Of a stretch of 56,304 nucleotides of DNA, positions 1 to 8,731 are shown piece after piece (position 1 is the first letter of the stretch; the number at the start of each line of letters is the position of its first letter). The translations under genes and the position numbers were made by a program. Source of the stretch: Rhodospirillaceae bacterium (GTDB lineage: Bacteria > Pseudomonadota > Alphaproteobacteria > UBA8366); NCBI GenBank assembly GCA_002722095.1, contig PBKG01000001.1:1-56304 (forward strand), written 5' to 3'. Below the pieces are notes generated by a model. It had not been told where the DNA came from. It worked only from the letters and a program-made list of their open reading frames with translations, and did no database searches.

Positions 1-13
1 CCCATTGATTTCA

Positions 14-709
14 TCATCCTCTCAGTATGATCTCTAGTAACACACTTCTCTTTAATTTTAGATTTAGAATCAAGTCTTCGGGCGTGACGACGCCGACATC
101 GACGGACCTTTGTTTGAAGATACGATTACCGTTCAAGAGTGTTTCCATCTCGGTGATGAACTTCGGGAACCCTTCGGCCCATTCCTCGATATCCTCGAGC
201 AATCCGGCGGGGAGATCCTGATGCACACCGCCAACTCTGTAGTATGCGGCGTGGAGCCTTGCGCCAGACGCGCGTTCATAAAACTCCATGAGAATTTCGC
301 GGTGTTCGAACGCCCATAACATGGGCGTCATCGCCCCTACATCGAGCGCGAAAGCGGTCAGATTGAGCAGATGATTCAGTATCCGACCGATCTCGTCATA
401 CAAAACCCGAATGTATTGCCCGCGCCGCGGCACTTCCATGCCCAGCAGTTTTTCTGCGGCGAGCACGAAAGCGTGCTCTTGATTCATCGGCGCCACGTAA
501 TCGAGGCGGTCGAAATAGGGAATCGCCTGTAAGAACGTCTTGTATTCGATCAGCTTCTCGGTACCCCGATGCAGCAGGCCGATATGCGGGTCTATCCGTT
601 CGACGACTTCGCCATCCATTTCCATCACCATGCGCAGCACGCCGTGGGCTGCGGGATGCTGGGGCCCGAAGTTGATGGTCATGGTTTTGATATGCTGTTC
701 AGCCGTCAT
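14..709 (-). pseudogene. nuoD: NADH-quinone oxidoreductase subunit D, 3'-truncated
   Basis: NuoD (49 kDa subunit) forms part of the quinone site in the peripheral arm of respiratory complex I. Residues 1-212 read as a normal NuoD N-terminus, with motifs such as [22 protein letters not shown] and NRIFKQR. After the conserved GVVTPED the expected AWAWGFSG-type continuation is absent. Instead 19 unrelated residues follow and then a stop. The family is usually about 390-400 residues, so nearly half is missing. The break falls near base 73, and bases 1-73 are clearly more AT-rich than the gene. It follows nuoC immediately, as expected for a nuo operon. The most economical reading is a contig-end or assembly artefact; a real disruption is possible. 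Identity is certain, the truncated state is not. Confidence 0.85.
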
Positions 710-1357
710 CTAAGCCCCATCACCGGGTTGCTCTTCGGCGTCTTCCTGATCAACGGCCTTCTCGTCCCCCGGCAGATCAGGCGTCATACCTTCCCAGGGA
801 CTCAGGAAGTCGAAATTGCGAAAATCTTGCGTCAACTTTACCGGTTCATAAACCACGCGGCGCTGCTCGTCGTCGTAGCGCATTTCCACATGTCCGGTCA
901 GCGGAAAGTCCTTGCGTAAGGGATGTCCATCGAAACCATAATCGGTGAGAATGCGGCGCAAATCCGGATGATCGGTAAAGAACACACCATACAGGTCCCA
1001 AACTTCGCGTTCATACCAGCCCGCGGACGGAAAAATTCCGGCGACTGTCGGGATTTGGTCATCCTCGTCCACCGCGACTTTTACCTTGAGACGGAGATTA
1101 TGCTTGAGCGAAAGAAGATTATAGACGACATCGAAACGAGGCGTCCGCTCGGGAAAGTCCACACCGCAAACATCTATAAGTACGTGAAACAGGCATGCGG
1201 TATCGGTTTTTAAAACCCGCATCACCCGTTGCAAATGCTCCGACTCCACATGGAGTGACAGCTCACCATTCGCAAATTGATGGGCCGCAACCTCGTCAGC
1301 GCAAATCTCTGCGAGATGCTCGCCAAGTTCGAGCAAGGTTTGGCTTTTTTCATCCAT
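710..1357 (-). CDS. nuoC: NADH-quinone oxidoreductase subunit C
   Basis: NuoC (30 kDa subunit) is a structural subunit of the hydrophilic arm of complex I next to NuoD. The family signature is clear: ERE(V)WDLYGV near the middle followed by [14 protein letters not shown] and HPLRKDFPL. The chosen ATG (MDEKSQ) gives 215 residues, close to the usual 200-220. The open frame runs further up into nuoB, but those residues overlap nuoB and look like shadow coding. The gap to the nuoB stop is about 37 bp and the stop abuts nuoD, consistent with one transcript. The C-terminus (about 25 residues) is acidic and probably disordered. Confidence 0.95.
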   Translation of the reverse strand: MDEKSQTLLELGEHLAEICADEVAAHQFANGELSLHVESEHLQRVMRVLKTDTACLFHVLIDVCGVDFPERTPRFDVVYNLLSLKHNLRLKVKVAVDEDDQIPTVAGIFPSAGWYEREVWDLYGVFFTDHPDLRRILTDYGFDGHPLRKDFPLTGHVEMRYDDEQRRVVYEPVKLTQDFRNFDFLSPWEGMTPDLPGDEKAVDQEDAEEQPGDGA

Positions 1358-1394
1358 CGGGTCGGGCTCTGGTTCTGGCCTTAGCTCTGCAGTG

Positions 1395-1934
1395 TCAACG
1401 CGCGATGGTACCTGTGCGGCGTATTTTCTTTTGTAATTGCAGGATGCCGTAGACCAGCGCCTCCGCGGTCGGCGGGCATCCTGGAACATAGATATCGACA
1501 GGGACTATCCGGTCGCAGCCGCGTACGACCGAATAGGAATAATGATAGTAGCCGCCACCATTGGCGCAGCTTCCCATCGAAATCACCCAGCGTGGCTCTG
1601 CCATCTGGTCGTAGACCTTACGCAGCGCCGGCGCCATTTTATTGGTAAGCGTTCCCGCCACGATCATCACGTCCGATTGCCGAGGCGAGCCGCGAGGAAC
1701 AACGCCGAAGCGGTCGAGATCGTAGCGTGGCATATAGGCATGCATCATTTCGACCGCGCAGCAGGCAAGGCCGAATGTCATCGGCCAGAGAGATCCCGTG
1801 CGCGCCCAATTTACGAGCTTGTCGAAATTGGCAATGACGAAGCCTTTGTCCGTCAATTCTTCGGTGACCGTGCGAAGCGCGGCATCCTGGTCGACACCGG
1901 GCGAGAGCACGCTGCTATCCGCTGCTACTCCCAT
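1395..1934 (-). CDS. nuoB: NADH-quinone oxidoreductase subunit B
   Basis: NuoB (20 kDa/PSST subunit) carries iron-sulfur cluster N2, the last electron carrier before quinone. The cluster ligands are visible: the tandem Cys of FGLACC, the Cys of [10 protein letters not shown] and the Cys of [11 protein letters not shown]. The frame has an ATG at 1955, but the ATG at 1934 has an AAGGGAG Shine-Dalgarno seven bases upstream, inside the end of nuoA, so 1934 was chosen (179 residues). It overlaps the nuoA stop by about 10 bp, suggesting translational coupling. The roughly 25 N-terminal residues before the conserved region are variable in this family. Confidence 0.95.
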   Translation of the reverse strand: MGVAADSSVLSPGVDQDAALRTVTEELTDKGFVIANFDKLVNWARTGSLWPMTFGLACCAVEMMHAYMPRYDLDRFGVVPRGSPRQSDVMIVAGTLTNKMAPALRKVYDQMAEPRWVISMGSCANGGGYYHYSYSVVRGCDRIVPVDIYVPGCPPTAEALVYGILQLQKKIRRTGTIAR

Positions 1935-2290
1935 TCCAAGGCTCCCTTGCGCCACTCATAGACGAACCCGATGGTCAGGATTCCCAGGAAGACCACCATC
2001 GACCAGAAGCCAAACAATCCGATATCCCCAAGCGCTACCGCCCAAGGAAACAGAAATGCAACTTCAAGATCAAAGATAATGAAAAGGATAGCGACAAGAT
2101 AAAACCGCACGTCAAATTGACTACGGGCATCGTCGAATGCTTCGAATCCGCATTCGTAAGCCGACAGCTTTTCCGAATCCGGCTTTTGCCGAGCGATAAT
2201 TAAGCTCGCAAGCAACATCGCCAAAGCCATACCGACGGCAATGGCGAGGAAGATCACGATCGGAACATATTCCCTAAGAAGGTCCGTCAT
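1925..2290 (-). CDS. nuoA: NADH-quinone oxidoreductase subunit A
   Basis: NuoA (ND3 homologue) is a small membrane subunit of complex I at the junction with the peripheral arm. Three hydrophobic segments are visible, at about residues 8-32, 60-82 and 88-110. Between the first two lies the conserved loop with [12 protein letters not shown] and the membrane motif [11 protein letters not shown]. The ATG at 2290 has an upstream AGGG, and a GTG two codons earlier (2296) is an alternative. It is the first gene of the nuo operon, downstream of a good sigma-70-like promoter at 2374-2401. Confidence 0.95.
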   Translation of the reverse strand: MTDLLREYVPIVIFLAIAVGMALAMLLASLIIARQKPDSEKLSAYECGFEAFDDARSQFDVRFYLVAILFIIFDLEVAFLFPWAVALGDIGLFGFWSMVVFLGILTIGFVYEWRKGALEWE

Positions 2291-2373
2291 ACTCACCCTG
2301 ATATGCCGCGCGCAGAGCTAAGCCAACCCACGATAAAGTAAAAATAAACATCCTAGAAGTCGCCTCTCCCCGC

Positions 2374-2401
2374 ACTATAATCAGCGCGGCCTTCGGTGCA
2401 A
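2374..2401 (-). promoter_or_regulatory. putative sigma-70 promoter of the nuo operon
   Basis: On the minus strand TTGCAC (2401-2396) and TATAGT (2379-2374) are separated by 16 bp, about 75 bp upstream of the nuoA start. The hexamers differ little from the consensus and the position fits the first gene of the operon. Inferred from sequence only. Confidence 0.55.
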
Positions 2402-2521
2402 GCACCGATCGCGACTTGCGATGAATTAATGCCCAAGTGATTGATAATATTTCATTTAAAAACGTTTTTATTGGGCAAATAGCGCGGTTTTTCGAGGCTA
2501 AATGACGGTTGCGGCGCGAAG

Positions 2522-2989
2522 ATGAGTAATATCAAATTATGGGTTTCGAGCGAACTTGATTGCAGTGCCAAACAAGCATTCGACGACGAATCGCGAATCG
2601 CTAATTTGACCGCCACGTCCAAACCATTTCTAACCTACGCCCCGGTCTCACCTAATCCGCCGCCGATAAATTGGCAAGCTCGAGAGTTGGTGGTTTTGCG
2701 CCCTCGCCTGTTTGGAATGTTTGCCTTACCGCCCCACGGCGTGATGGTCGAGGAATTCGATCCAGCGCGTTATTTGATTGTCACAAACGAATACGGTGGC
2801 GTGATTCGACATTGGATCCACAGAATGCAAATAGAGCCTTTGGCCCCCAAAAGGTGTCGGCAAATTGACGAAATCGAGGCTGAAATAGAGACTGGTGGCT
2901 GGTTAATCTGGAAATTGTCGCAGACACTCTATCGCTACCGGCACTGGCGACGACGTCGCCTAGCGAATTTTGCCGTCGAAAAGACTTGA
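2522..2989 (+). CDS. conserved hypothetical protein, possible SRPBCC/START-like fold
   Basis: A 155-residue soluble protein with no signal peptide or membrane segment. The alternation of short strands, a central FDPARYLIVTNEYGG segment, a basic and aromatic C-terminal helix (LSQTLYRYRHWRRRRL) and its length resemble small SRPBCC-type ligand-binding proteins. The match is weak and no catalytic motif is visible, so function is unknown. It is transcribed divergently from nuoA. It sits at the start of the accessory stretch between nuoA and tRNA-Asp, with no obvious operon partner; the next gene is about 120 bp downstream. Confidence 0.65.
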   Translation: MSNIKLWVSSELDCSAKQAFDDESRIANLTATSKPFLTYAPVSPNPPPINWQARELVVLRPRLFGMFALPPHGVMVEEFDPARYLIVTNEYGGVIRHWIHRMQIEPLAPKRCRQIDEIEAEIETGGWLIWKLSQTLYRYRHWRRRRLANFAVEKT

Positions 2990-3112
2990 GGTCGCCTGTA
3001 ACGAACCGATCGAGGAATGCTCTTTAATATGCGAAATTTGTTGCTACAGTCGGGCAAATCCTATGCAAACACCTATATATGTGAGGCAACATTTCAAAGG
3101 AATGAGACCATC

Positions 3113-3574
3113 ATGACGGTTTTACGATTTACCTGGAGCCTTTGCGTGGTTTTGGGTCTTGCGCTGCCCGCCATGGCCGCCGACGATCAACCAAGCGAAG
3201 AAGAACTTAAGGGACTGGCGGCAAAGGAAGTGGCGACGGCGAAAACCTTGATTTATGCGGAGCGATATAAGCGCGCCATCGGGCATCTCAATAAAGCTCG
3301 AGAAGCTGACGGGCGTAACCCGGATATTCATAACTATTTGGGCTATGCATACCGCAAGCTCGGCAAAAACGACGCAGCGATGACAAGTTACAACAAAGCA
3401 CTAAAGCTCGATCCAAATCACAAAGGTGCATTGGAGTATCAGGGCGAACTTTTCCTCACGTTGAAAATGCCCGAAAAAGCTAAGCAGCATCTAGAAAAAT
3501 TGAAAACACTCTGTCCGAACGGCTGTGAAGAACTCGAACTCCTGAAAAAATCTATCGCTAAATATGGCGGCTAG
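3113..3574 (+). CDS. secreted tetratricopeptide-repeat protein
   Basis: A 153-residue protein starting MTVLRF, with a hydrophobic signal peptide ending at the AMA-ADD cleavage site around residue 21, hence periplasmic. TPR units follow at about residues 40-140, including NPDIHNYLGYAYRKLGK and AMTSYNKALKLDPNHKGA, both textbook TPR helices. A CPNGC pair near the C-terminus may form a disulfide. The open frame extends upstream by 32 codons, but the signal peptide fixes the start at the ATG at 3113, with AAGGA about 12 bases upstream. TPRs are protein-interaction scaffolds; the partner is unknown. It stands alone between two unrelated genes. Confidence 0.85.
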   Translation: MTVLRFTWSLCVVLGLALPAMAADDQPSEEELKGLAAKEVATAKTLIYAERYKRAIGHLNKAREADGRNPDIHNYLGYAYRKLGKNDAAMTSYNKALKLDPNHKGALEYQGELFLTLKMPEKAKQHLEKLKTLCPNGCEELELLKKSIAKYGG

Positions 3575-3692
3575 AGTTTGGCACGGTCGGCTGACCTAGC
3601 CGAAGCCGCTCGAAAAACGTATCTATTTCGCCTGTATTCGGGCGTGTTACCGCGTCCTGACTTAATGCCATACGAACCCTAAATGATCCACG

Positions 3693-4412
3693 ATGCCCGA
3701 TCGATTGCGCCTTGTTCATTGCTCTGACATTCACTTGGGCGGCGACGAATATTCGGCCGATGCCGAAAACCCGCGCGACCTGTTTGCCCGTGCCCTGCAT
3801 AAGATGCGCGCTCACGACCCAGATCTGATGCTCATCGCCGGCGATCTGTTCGACAGCAACCGTACCGAGGACGAAACCGTTTTGTGGTCAATGGAAGCGT
3901 TGGCGGACCTCCCCTTTCCGATTTTCATGATCCCTGGAAATCACGATTGCATGCAGCCGAACGGTGTTTTCGGGCGCTACAATTTTAACGCCATCGAGAA
4001 TATGCAGATGCTGAGCGCACCCGGTGGCGAAACCGTTTGGGACGAGGGTCTCGGCGTTGCGGTTTGGGGCAAGGGAATGGAAGAACATTCGCCGAGCTAT
4101 CGACCGCTAGGGGATTGTCCGCTGCGCCCCGAAGGGTGTCGATGGTATCTCGGCATGGGTCATGGAATTTTCGTGGCCGACGGCGATGTGACCGATCGTT
4201 CGTCGCCGATAGCAATGCAGGAAATTGCCGAGAGCCCATGCGATTACCTCGCCCTTGGTCACCATCATGCGGCCATGGAACTCGTTACAGATACAACGCT
4301 CGCTGCCTTCTCAGGCTCGCCGACCGACGATATCGGCCGTGGCGCGACCTATGCGCTTGTGGAGTTAACGGACAATGACGCGCCGTCACTCGAAATTCTA
4401 ACCATCGACTAG
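3693..4412 (+). CDS. calcineurin-like metallophosphoesterase (SbcD/YkuE-type)
   Basis: A 239-residue metal-dependent phosphoesterase. All five family motifs are present: SDIHLGG (D12, H14), GDLFDSN (D51), GNHD (N83, H84), GHG (H157) and GHHH (H190, H192). These residues bind two metal ions. It lacks the C-terminal capping domain of SbcD and the long tail of Mre11, so it is a minimal one-domain enzyme. No partner ATPase (SbcC) is adjacent, so a nuclease role is not supported beyond family resemblance; a phosphodiesterase of unknown substrate is the safest call. Its TAG stop overlaps the stop of the converging GNAT gene in a CTAG. Confidence 0.88.
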   Translation: MPDRLRLVHCSDIHLGGDEYSADAENPRDLFARALHKMRAHDPDLMLIAGDLFDSNRTEDETVLWSMEALADLPFPIFMIPGNHDCMQPNGVFGRYNFNAIENMQMLSAPGGETVWDEGLGVAVWGKGMEEHSPSYRPLGDCPLRPEGCRWYLGMGHGIFVADGDVTDRSSPIAMQEIAESPCDYLALGHHHAAMELVTDTTLAAFSGSPTDDIGRGATYALVELTDNDAPSLEILTID

Positions 4413-4882
4413 TCCTCTGAAGAGACCAGCTCTTTCAGGAAATAGGTCGCTTTTCCGGCCGTGTCCTGGTAGCCGAGCCCGAAATAAAAATCATGGGTGC
4501 CTGATTTGGCGCGATAATTACTGCTGCTGACCTCCAACACGCGACAACCGGCCTTCGTGGCGAATTGCTCTACATGGTCGACGAGCAACTGGCCGATACC
4601 TTGGCCTCGATGACGCTCGTCGATTACTAACGCGGTGAGACGCGCAACGGGATCGACACGGTGTAGCCAATGTAAAAATTGCAGGCCCGCGAAGCCTACG
4701 ATTTGCCCTTCCTTTTCCGCAACAACCGCATGAAACGCGTTGGAAGGAGCGATGAGAGCGAAGTTTTGTTCTATCTCGCTTGCGTCGATCTCATATCCCA
4801 ACTGACGGAATAATCCTTCTAAGATCAAGGCATCATCGGGTGTCGCCTCGCGAAGGGTGTAGGCCGGTTTCGAATTCGTCAT
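4409..4882 (-). CDS. GNAT-family N-acetyltransferase
   Basis: A 157-residue single-domain acetyltransferase. Acetyl-CoA binding motif A is visible as LTALVIDERHRGQGIGQLLV, with the RGQGIG pyrophosphate loop. The later strand/helix has the typical FYFGLGYQ element. Such proteins transfer acetyl groups to small amines or protein N-termini; the acceptor cannot be predicted. It converges on the metallophosphoesterase gene with a 4-bp CTAG overlap of the two stop codons. Confidence 0.9.
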   Translation of the reverse strand: MTNSKPAYTLREATPDDALILEGLFRQLGYEIDASEIEQNFALIAPSNAFHAVVAEKEGQIVGFAGLQFLHWLHRVDPVARLTALVIDERHRGQGIGQLLVDHVEQFATKAGCRVLEVSSSNYRAKSGTHDFYFGLGYQDTAGKATYFLKELVSSED

Positions 4883-4919
4883 AGCGTCGTAATTATGCCA
4901 GAAGCAGACGCTTAAGGGG

Positions 4920-5798
4920 ATGTTGCCAATCTCGATGGCAGATTATGATCGGTATATGGGAAAAGTACTCACCACGGGCGAAATAGCCGACTACGACCGG
5001 CTCGGTTACCATTTTCCGGTTCCGACGTTGAACGCAGAAGAAACCGGAAATGCCCTAGCGAAATTCGAGGCATTCGAACAGAATGAAGGCGGTGAGATTT
5101 CAGGCAAACGCAAAATCAAATCGCATCTCTTTCTCCGCTGGGCCTATGAATTAATTGCGCATCCGGGGGTTCTCGATGCGGTTGAAGATGTTCTCGGTCC
5201 GAATATCCTTTGCTGGAACTCGAGCTTCTTCATCAAAAATGCCCATGATCCGGCCCACGTCACTTGGCATCAAGACTCCACCTATTGGGGTCTCAGCGTA
5301 CCTGATTTGTGTTCGGTCTGGATCGCGCTTACCCCGGCGACGGTCGAAAACGGTGCAATGAAAATCATTCCGGAAAGTCATCGCCACGGGCAGCTGGACC
5401 ACACGGACACCTTTGACAAGACCAATCTATTGGCCAGGGGTCAGCACTTAACCGAATTGCCGGCCGAGAATTCGGCGGTAGATATCGAACTGGCTCCCGG
5501 TGAAATATCGCTCCACCACATCATGGCCGTGCATGGCTCTGAGCCGAACCGCACCGATGAACGGCGGATTGGTCTCGCTATCCGTTATGCAGCGCCCCAC
5601 GTTCGCCTACTGGGAAATATTTCCGACAGTGCGCTTTTAGTTCGAGGGAAAGACGATCACGGCCATTTCGGCGCCGAAACGCCACCTGAGAAAGATATGG
5701 ACCCCACGGCCCTCGACCAGCATGCGCAGATTTTGGAAAACCGGGCACGTGTGAAGTATGCGGGCACCGAAAAGGATTACGCTCACAAGGACGACTGA
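4920..5798 (+). CDS. phytanoyl-CoA dioxygenase (PhyH) family protein
   Basis: A 292-residue Fe(II)/2-oxoglutarate oxygenase of the PhyH family. The iron triad is visible as H117-x-D119 in TWHQDSTYW and H205 in VHGSEPN; R215/R216 in DERRIGLAIRY should bind the 2-oxoglutarate carboxylate. The family hydroxylates acyl-CoAs, halogenated metabolites and other small substrates; the substrate here is unknown. The ATG at 4920 is used, but it lies directly behind an AAGGGG, so a start at the ATG at 4935 is also possible. It faces the AtuA genes on the other strand and is one of four 2OG oxygenases in the window. Confidence 0.92.
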   Translation: MLPISMADYDRYMGKVLTTGEIADYDRLGYHFPVPTLNAEETGNALAKFEAFEQNEGGEISGKRKIKSHLFLRWAYELIAHPGVLDAVEDVLGPNILCWNSSFFIKNAHDPAHVTWHQDSTYWGLSVPDLCSVWIALTPATVENGAMKIIPESHRHGQLDHTDTFDKTNLLARGQHLTELPAENSAVDIELAPGEISLHHIMAVHGSEPNRTDERRIGLAIRYAAPHVRLLGNISDSALLVRGKDDHGHFGAETPPEKDMDPTALDQHAQILENRARVKYAGTEKDYAHKDD

Positions 5799-5822
5799 GG
5801 CGATGCGCGCTGCGGAACTCGA

Positions 5823-6170
5823 CTAGTCCTCCGATAATACCCAGTGGTCTTCGGGCACCTCGATTTCCATACATAGTAGGATCGAAGCTCTGGACTTTCC
5901 GTGGGTATCCATCGCTAGCGCATCGTTGACGCCGCCTTCGAGTGCTTCGTCGAGGATGAAATTGAACGCTTTTAGATTTGGCAAATCGAAGCGTTCCACA
6001 TCGCCTTTGACCACGTCGCGGAAAAAGCTTTTCACCGCCTTCGCGGTCACCTGCTCCGCTAGCAGGTCGTAATCGTCGTCGCGATAAGGAATGAGGCCGA
6101 TATTCGAGCGATTGCCTTTGTCGCCGGCGCGACCGTGGGCGATCTCGTGGAGTTGGATCTTGGCCATCAT
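5823..6170 (-). CDS. AtuA C-terminal-domain-like protein (split AtuA subunit)
   Basis: A protein of about 116 residues with the conserved start LHEIAHGRAGDKGNRSNIGL, as in the C-terminal domain of the acyclic terpene utilisation protein AtuA. It is a separate ORF here. Its start overlaps the stop of the upstream DUF1446 gene (ATGATG containing that TGA), so the two are translationally coupled and probably form a complex. A start at 6167 is equally possible. In Pseudomonas AtuA belongs to the citronellol/geraniol pathway, but homologues of this two-ORF form are widespread and not tied to terpenes. The reaction is unknown. Confidence 0.85.
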   Translation of the reverse strand: MMAKIQLHEIAHGRAGDKGNRSNIGLIPYRDDDYDLLAEQVTAKAVKSFFRDVVKGDVERFDLPNLKAFNFILDEALEGGVNDALAMDTHGKSRASILLCMEIEVPEDHWVLSED

Positions 6171-7498
6171 TGCACCATTTGCCATTCGGGTTGGACCTGC
6201 TCGCGCGGCAGATAGGTCGCATAGGTGCGGATGGTACGCCGGAGCGATTGGGTCTTCCCGCCGCCGCCCGCCGGCCCGTTGGTCGCCAAGGTTTCCGCTT
6301 CGGCAAGCGCGTGTTGCGCAGTCTCCTTGTCGGGCGCCCGAACGCAGAAGCGCAGACGCGCGTCGAGCATATCCTCTTGAGGCTCGCCGAACAGGAAGAC
6401 GCTGTTTACGCCAATGATGTCGACCCTGAGTGGCAGGTTGGAAACCTTGTTGTCTCGCCGGAGCCGCTTGGTCACGACTTCTCCGGCAAGCTTCGCGCGG
6501 CCTGCGGCATTCCAGCCGCCATAGGAGATTTCAGCGGTGCCGAGCCAGCCATTATCGACCCCGCAAAGAACTTTCAACTGATCGGGCCGCTCGCGCCCTT
6601 TGACGCCCGATAGATGGACTCTGTCACCACCTTCGTCGACCGCCTTCACGTCCGAAATATCCATCACCACGTCAGGCGTGCGGTAGTCTCCGGGATCTCC
6701 TAATTCGTAGAGCAACTGCTGACGCACCACGTGCCGGTCGACGAGGCCACCGGAAGTTCGGGTTTTGGTTATCACCACGCCCGATTCATCTACCTCGGCA
6801 ATAGGAAATCCGAGTTTGTCTAGGTCAGGCACCACACGTCTGCCACCATCGGCGAAGTTGCCGCCCGTCGCGTGCCCCGCACATTCGAGCATGTGGCCGG
6901 TCATCGTGCCGAGGGCGAGTTTGTCATGATCCTCGGGGTCCCAACCGAAATGATGCGCCAAGGGGGCTACCGCAAGCGCCGGATCGGCTACACGACCAGC
7001 CAGGACCGCATCGGCTCCTTCATCTAGCGCCGCCTTCATTTCGAAAGCGCCGATATAGGCGTTGGCGCAAATCAGTGGCGTGCCCAAATCGGAAAGTTTT
7101 TTACCGGTTTCGACCAGTACAGGATCAAGTGCGCGAACCAATTCCGTCACATCGTCGCCGGTGACAGCAGCAATCTTCAGGTGATCAAGCCCCTTTTCCT
7201 TGGCGACCTGTCGCACAAGTTCTGCTGCGCCGACAGGATCGGCACCTCCCAGGTTGGTCACGATCCGTACTCCCCTCTCCGCAGCCGGCGGTAAGAGGGT
7301 CTCCATCCGATGGCGTAAATTTGCAACATGGCCTGGCTTGCCCGATCGCTTGGCCTCTTGCAGCAAGGCCAGGGTGCGCTCGGCAAGATGCTCGAGCATG
7401 AGAAAATCAACGTCGCTGTTTTCGAGGATATCGAGGGCGGGCGCAATACGGTCATCGAGAAAGCCGGCACCGCCACCGATTTTGAGCGTGTCAGTCAT
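6167..7498 (-). CDS. DUF1446 / AtuA family protein
   Basis: A 443-residue protein starting MTDTLKIGGGAGFLDDR, the typical beginning of the DUF1446/AtuA family. Further conserved segments include GADAVLAGRVADPALAVAPL, MTGHMLECAGHATGGNFADG and RTSGGLVDRHVVRQQLLYE. AtuA of Pseudomonas is required for acyclic terpene catabolism, but no biochemical activity is firmly assigned. The frame is open upstream to 7522; the chosen ATG matches the usual family start. It is followed by the coupled AtuA C-terminal-like ORF and preceded at 117 bp by a TauD-like dioxygenase gene. An acyl-CoA or terpenoid acid substrate is a guess from the family. Confidence 0.9.
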   Translation of the reverse strand: MTDTLKIGGGAGFLDDRIAPALDILENSDVDFLMLEHLAERTLALLQEAKRSGKPGHVANLRHRMETLLPPAAERGVRIVTNLGGADPVGAAELVRQVAKEKGLDHLKIAAVTGDDVTELVRALDPVLVETGKKLSDLGTPLICANAYIGAFEMKAALDEGADAVLAGRVADPALAVAPLAHHFGWDPEDHDKLALGTMTGHMLECAGHATGGNFADGGRRVVPDLDKLGFPIAEVDESGVVITKTRTSGGLVDRHVVRQQLLYELGDPGDYRTPDVVMDISDVKAVDEGGDRVHLSGVKGRERPDQLKVLCGVDNGWLGTAEISYGGWNAAGRAKLAGEVVTKRLRRDNKVSNLPLRVDIIGVNSVFLFGEPQEDMLDARLRFCVRAPDKETAQHALAEAETLATNGPAGGGGKTQSLRRTIRTYATYLPREQVQPEWQMVQ

Positions 7499-7580
7499 AA
7501 GTTTGCATTCCAATGAAGCCAATGGTTGGCCGCATTATGCATTGCGTTCGGTGATTTTGAAGAGAGTAGAATTTGCAAAA

Positions 7581-7603
7581 ATGGCGGGACTGACGGGTCT
7601 CGA
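7581..7603 (-). repeat. degenerate copy of the tRNA-Asp 3' end (att-like)
   Basis: Twenty-one of 23 bases match the 3' end of the tRNA-Asp gene at 8731-8753, in the same orientation and without gaps. The match covers the CCA, the acceptor strand and half of the T arm. It lies 13 bp beyond the stop codon of the TauD-like gene, so that gene is bracketed by the tRNA and this fragment. Duplicated tRNA 3' ends are left when elements integrate at tRNA genes. No integrase is present, so this is read as a relic. Confidence 0.7.
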
Positions 7604-7615
7604 CGAAATGTGCAG

Positions 7616-8677
7616 TTATCGAGGAACCCATCCTGAATGTTCGGATTGCGCGTGAATAGCACCGCGAGGACCCGTGTTGTGTCTCGCCGCGAAGATTGGA
7701 TCGAGAGGTCGCGCGATAGTCGGGTCGAGATTGAGCCAAAGGCGCAGGAGATGGCGGCGCCTATCTTCTTCGGGCCAGTCCTCAAACTCATCGCGTGCAT
7801 GCAGCACGGCATAATTGTTTAGGATTTGGATATCTCCCTGCTCCAAATCCATGTCGAATCTAAATCGGTCGTCGACGGCTAGCGCTTCTACATAGTCGAC
7901 GGCATCGGCATCGATTCCCTTGAGTGGGTGCCCGGCCTTCTTCATACCTTCCCGGATCGACCGCCCATGGAAGCGGCAGCTCAACCTACCCTGCCACCGA
8001 CTGAATACCGGCACGCGATTGTTAGTTACTTCGTCGGGGCTGCCGGCCGGACCCTCTCCTCGTAGGTCGTAGTGAAAGCCTCGAAACAGCGTTGGCAGGT
8101 ATTCGGGTTGCGTGCGGCAAATCTCGTTGTAGATCGCGATGGCGCTGGCGATTAGGCTACGTCCACCCGTTTTGGCCGGGCTAATGCACAACAAGCCGAC
8201 AACATCCATAGGGTCACAATGCGGCAACATGCGGTTCTTCGTGGTGTAACCGCGCACATTTTTTTCGCCTATAGTACGCCCCGAATTACGGATATTGCCG
8301 ATCAGGTCGCCGGCCGCATTTTGGGTCACTGGCGTTCCAAGATAGCGGCCCATGCCCCAGTAAATATCGGTGATTTCATCCTTATTATAGCGCCCGACAT
8401 CCAGTCCCTTGATCAGCAAACAGCCGCGTCCGGTATCCAAGTCACGTGCTGCGGCGACGAGACGTGGCCCCATTGTCGGGAGGGGAAAATCTTCAGAGCA
8501 TAGCGTTGGCATGCTCTTGCCGGATTGCCGTGCTGATTCGAGGGCGGAGTCGATCTCCGCTAGATCCGTGGCATTCAGGCGCCAGATCCAGGATTGATCG
8601 GTGCGAAGATCTTCCGCCTGCCAAGCCACTGGACCGTCGACCGGTCGTAAGAGTTCCGTGGCGTCCTCAGGGATCAT
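7616..8677 (-). CDS. TauD/TfdA-family Fe(II)/2-oxoglutarate dioxygenase
   Basis: A 353-residue member of the TauD/TfdA superfamily. The metal triad is H153-x-D155 in MLPHCDPMD and H293 in VLHARDEFED; an Arg in the RRRHLLRLWL segment should bind 2-oxoglutarate. The long N-terminal part and the family segment NRMLPHCDPMDVVGLLC resemble the uncharacterised TauD-like proteins of alphaproteobacteria rather than true taurine dioxygenase. No sulfonate transport genes are nearby. It begins 54 bp after the 3' end of tRNA-Asp and ends 13 bp before a partial copy of that 3' end, so it may have arrived by tRNA-targeted integration. It may be co-transcribed with the AtuA pair downstream. Confidence 0.92.
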   Translation of the reverse strand: MIPEDATELLRPVDGPVAWQAEDLRTDQSWIWRLNATDLAEIDSALESARQSGKSMPTLCSEDFPLPTMGPRLVAAARDLDTGRGCLLIKGLDVGRYNKDEITDIYWGMGRYLGTPVTQNAAGDLIGNIRNSGRTIGEKNVRGYTTKNRMLPHCDPMDVVGLLCISPAKTGGRSLIASAIAIYNEICRTQPEYLPTLFRGFHYDLRGEGPAGSPDEVTNNRVPVFSRWQGRLSCRFHGRSIREGMKKAGHPLKGIDADAVDYVEALAVDDRFRFDMDLEQGDIQILNNYAVLHARDEFEDWPEEDRRRHLLRLWLNLDPTIARPLDPIFAARHNTGPRGAIHAQSEHSGWVPR

Positions 8678-8731
8678 TGCTGTTATTCCATTTTTTTTAA
8701 GTCTGAATGCTGCGGTCGATCATAACGGTGA

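Noticed and set aside
1..73. Start of a group II intron interrupting nuoD
   Set aside because: A GTGTG occurs in the foreign stretch, but NuoD homology is lost before it, and too little sequence is visible to recognise intron domains.
3017..3112. N-terminal extension of the TPR protein
   Set aside because: The residues precede a clear signal peptide, which must be at the N-terminus; the ATG at 3113 is the sensible start.
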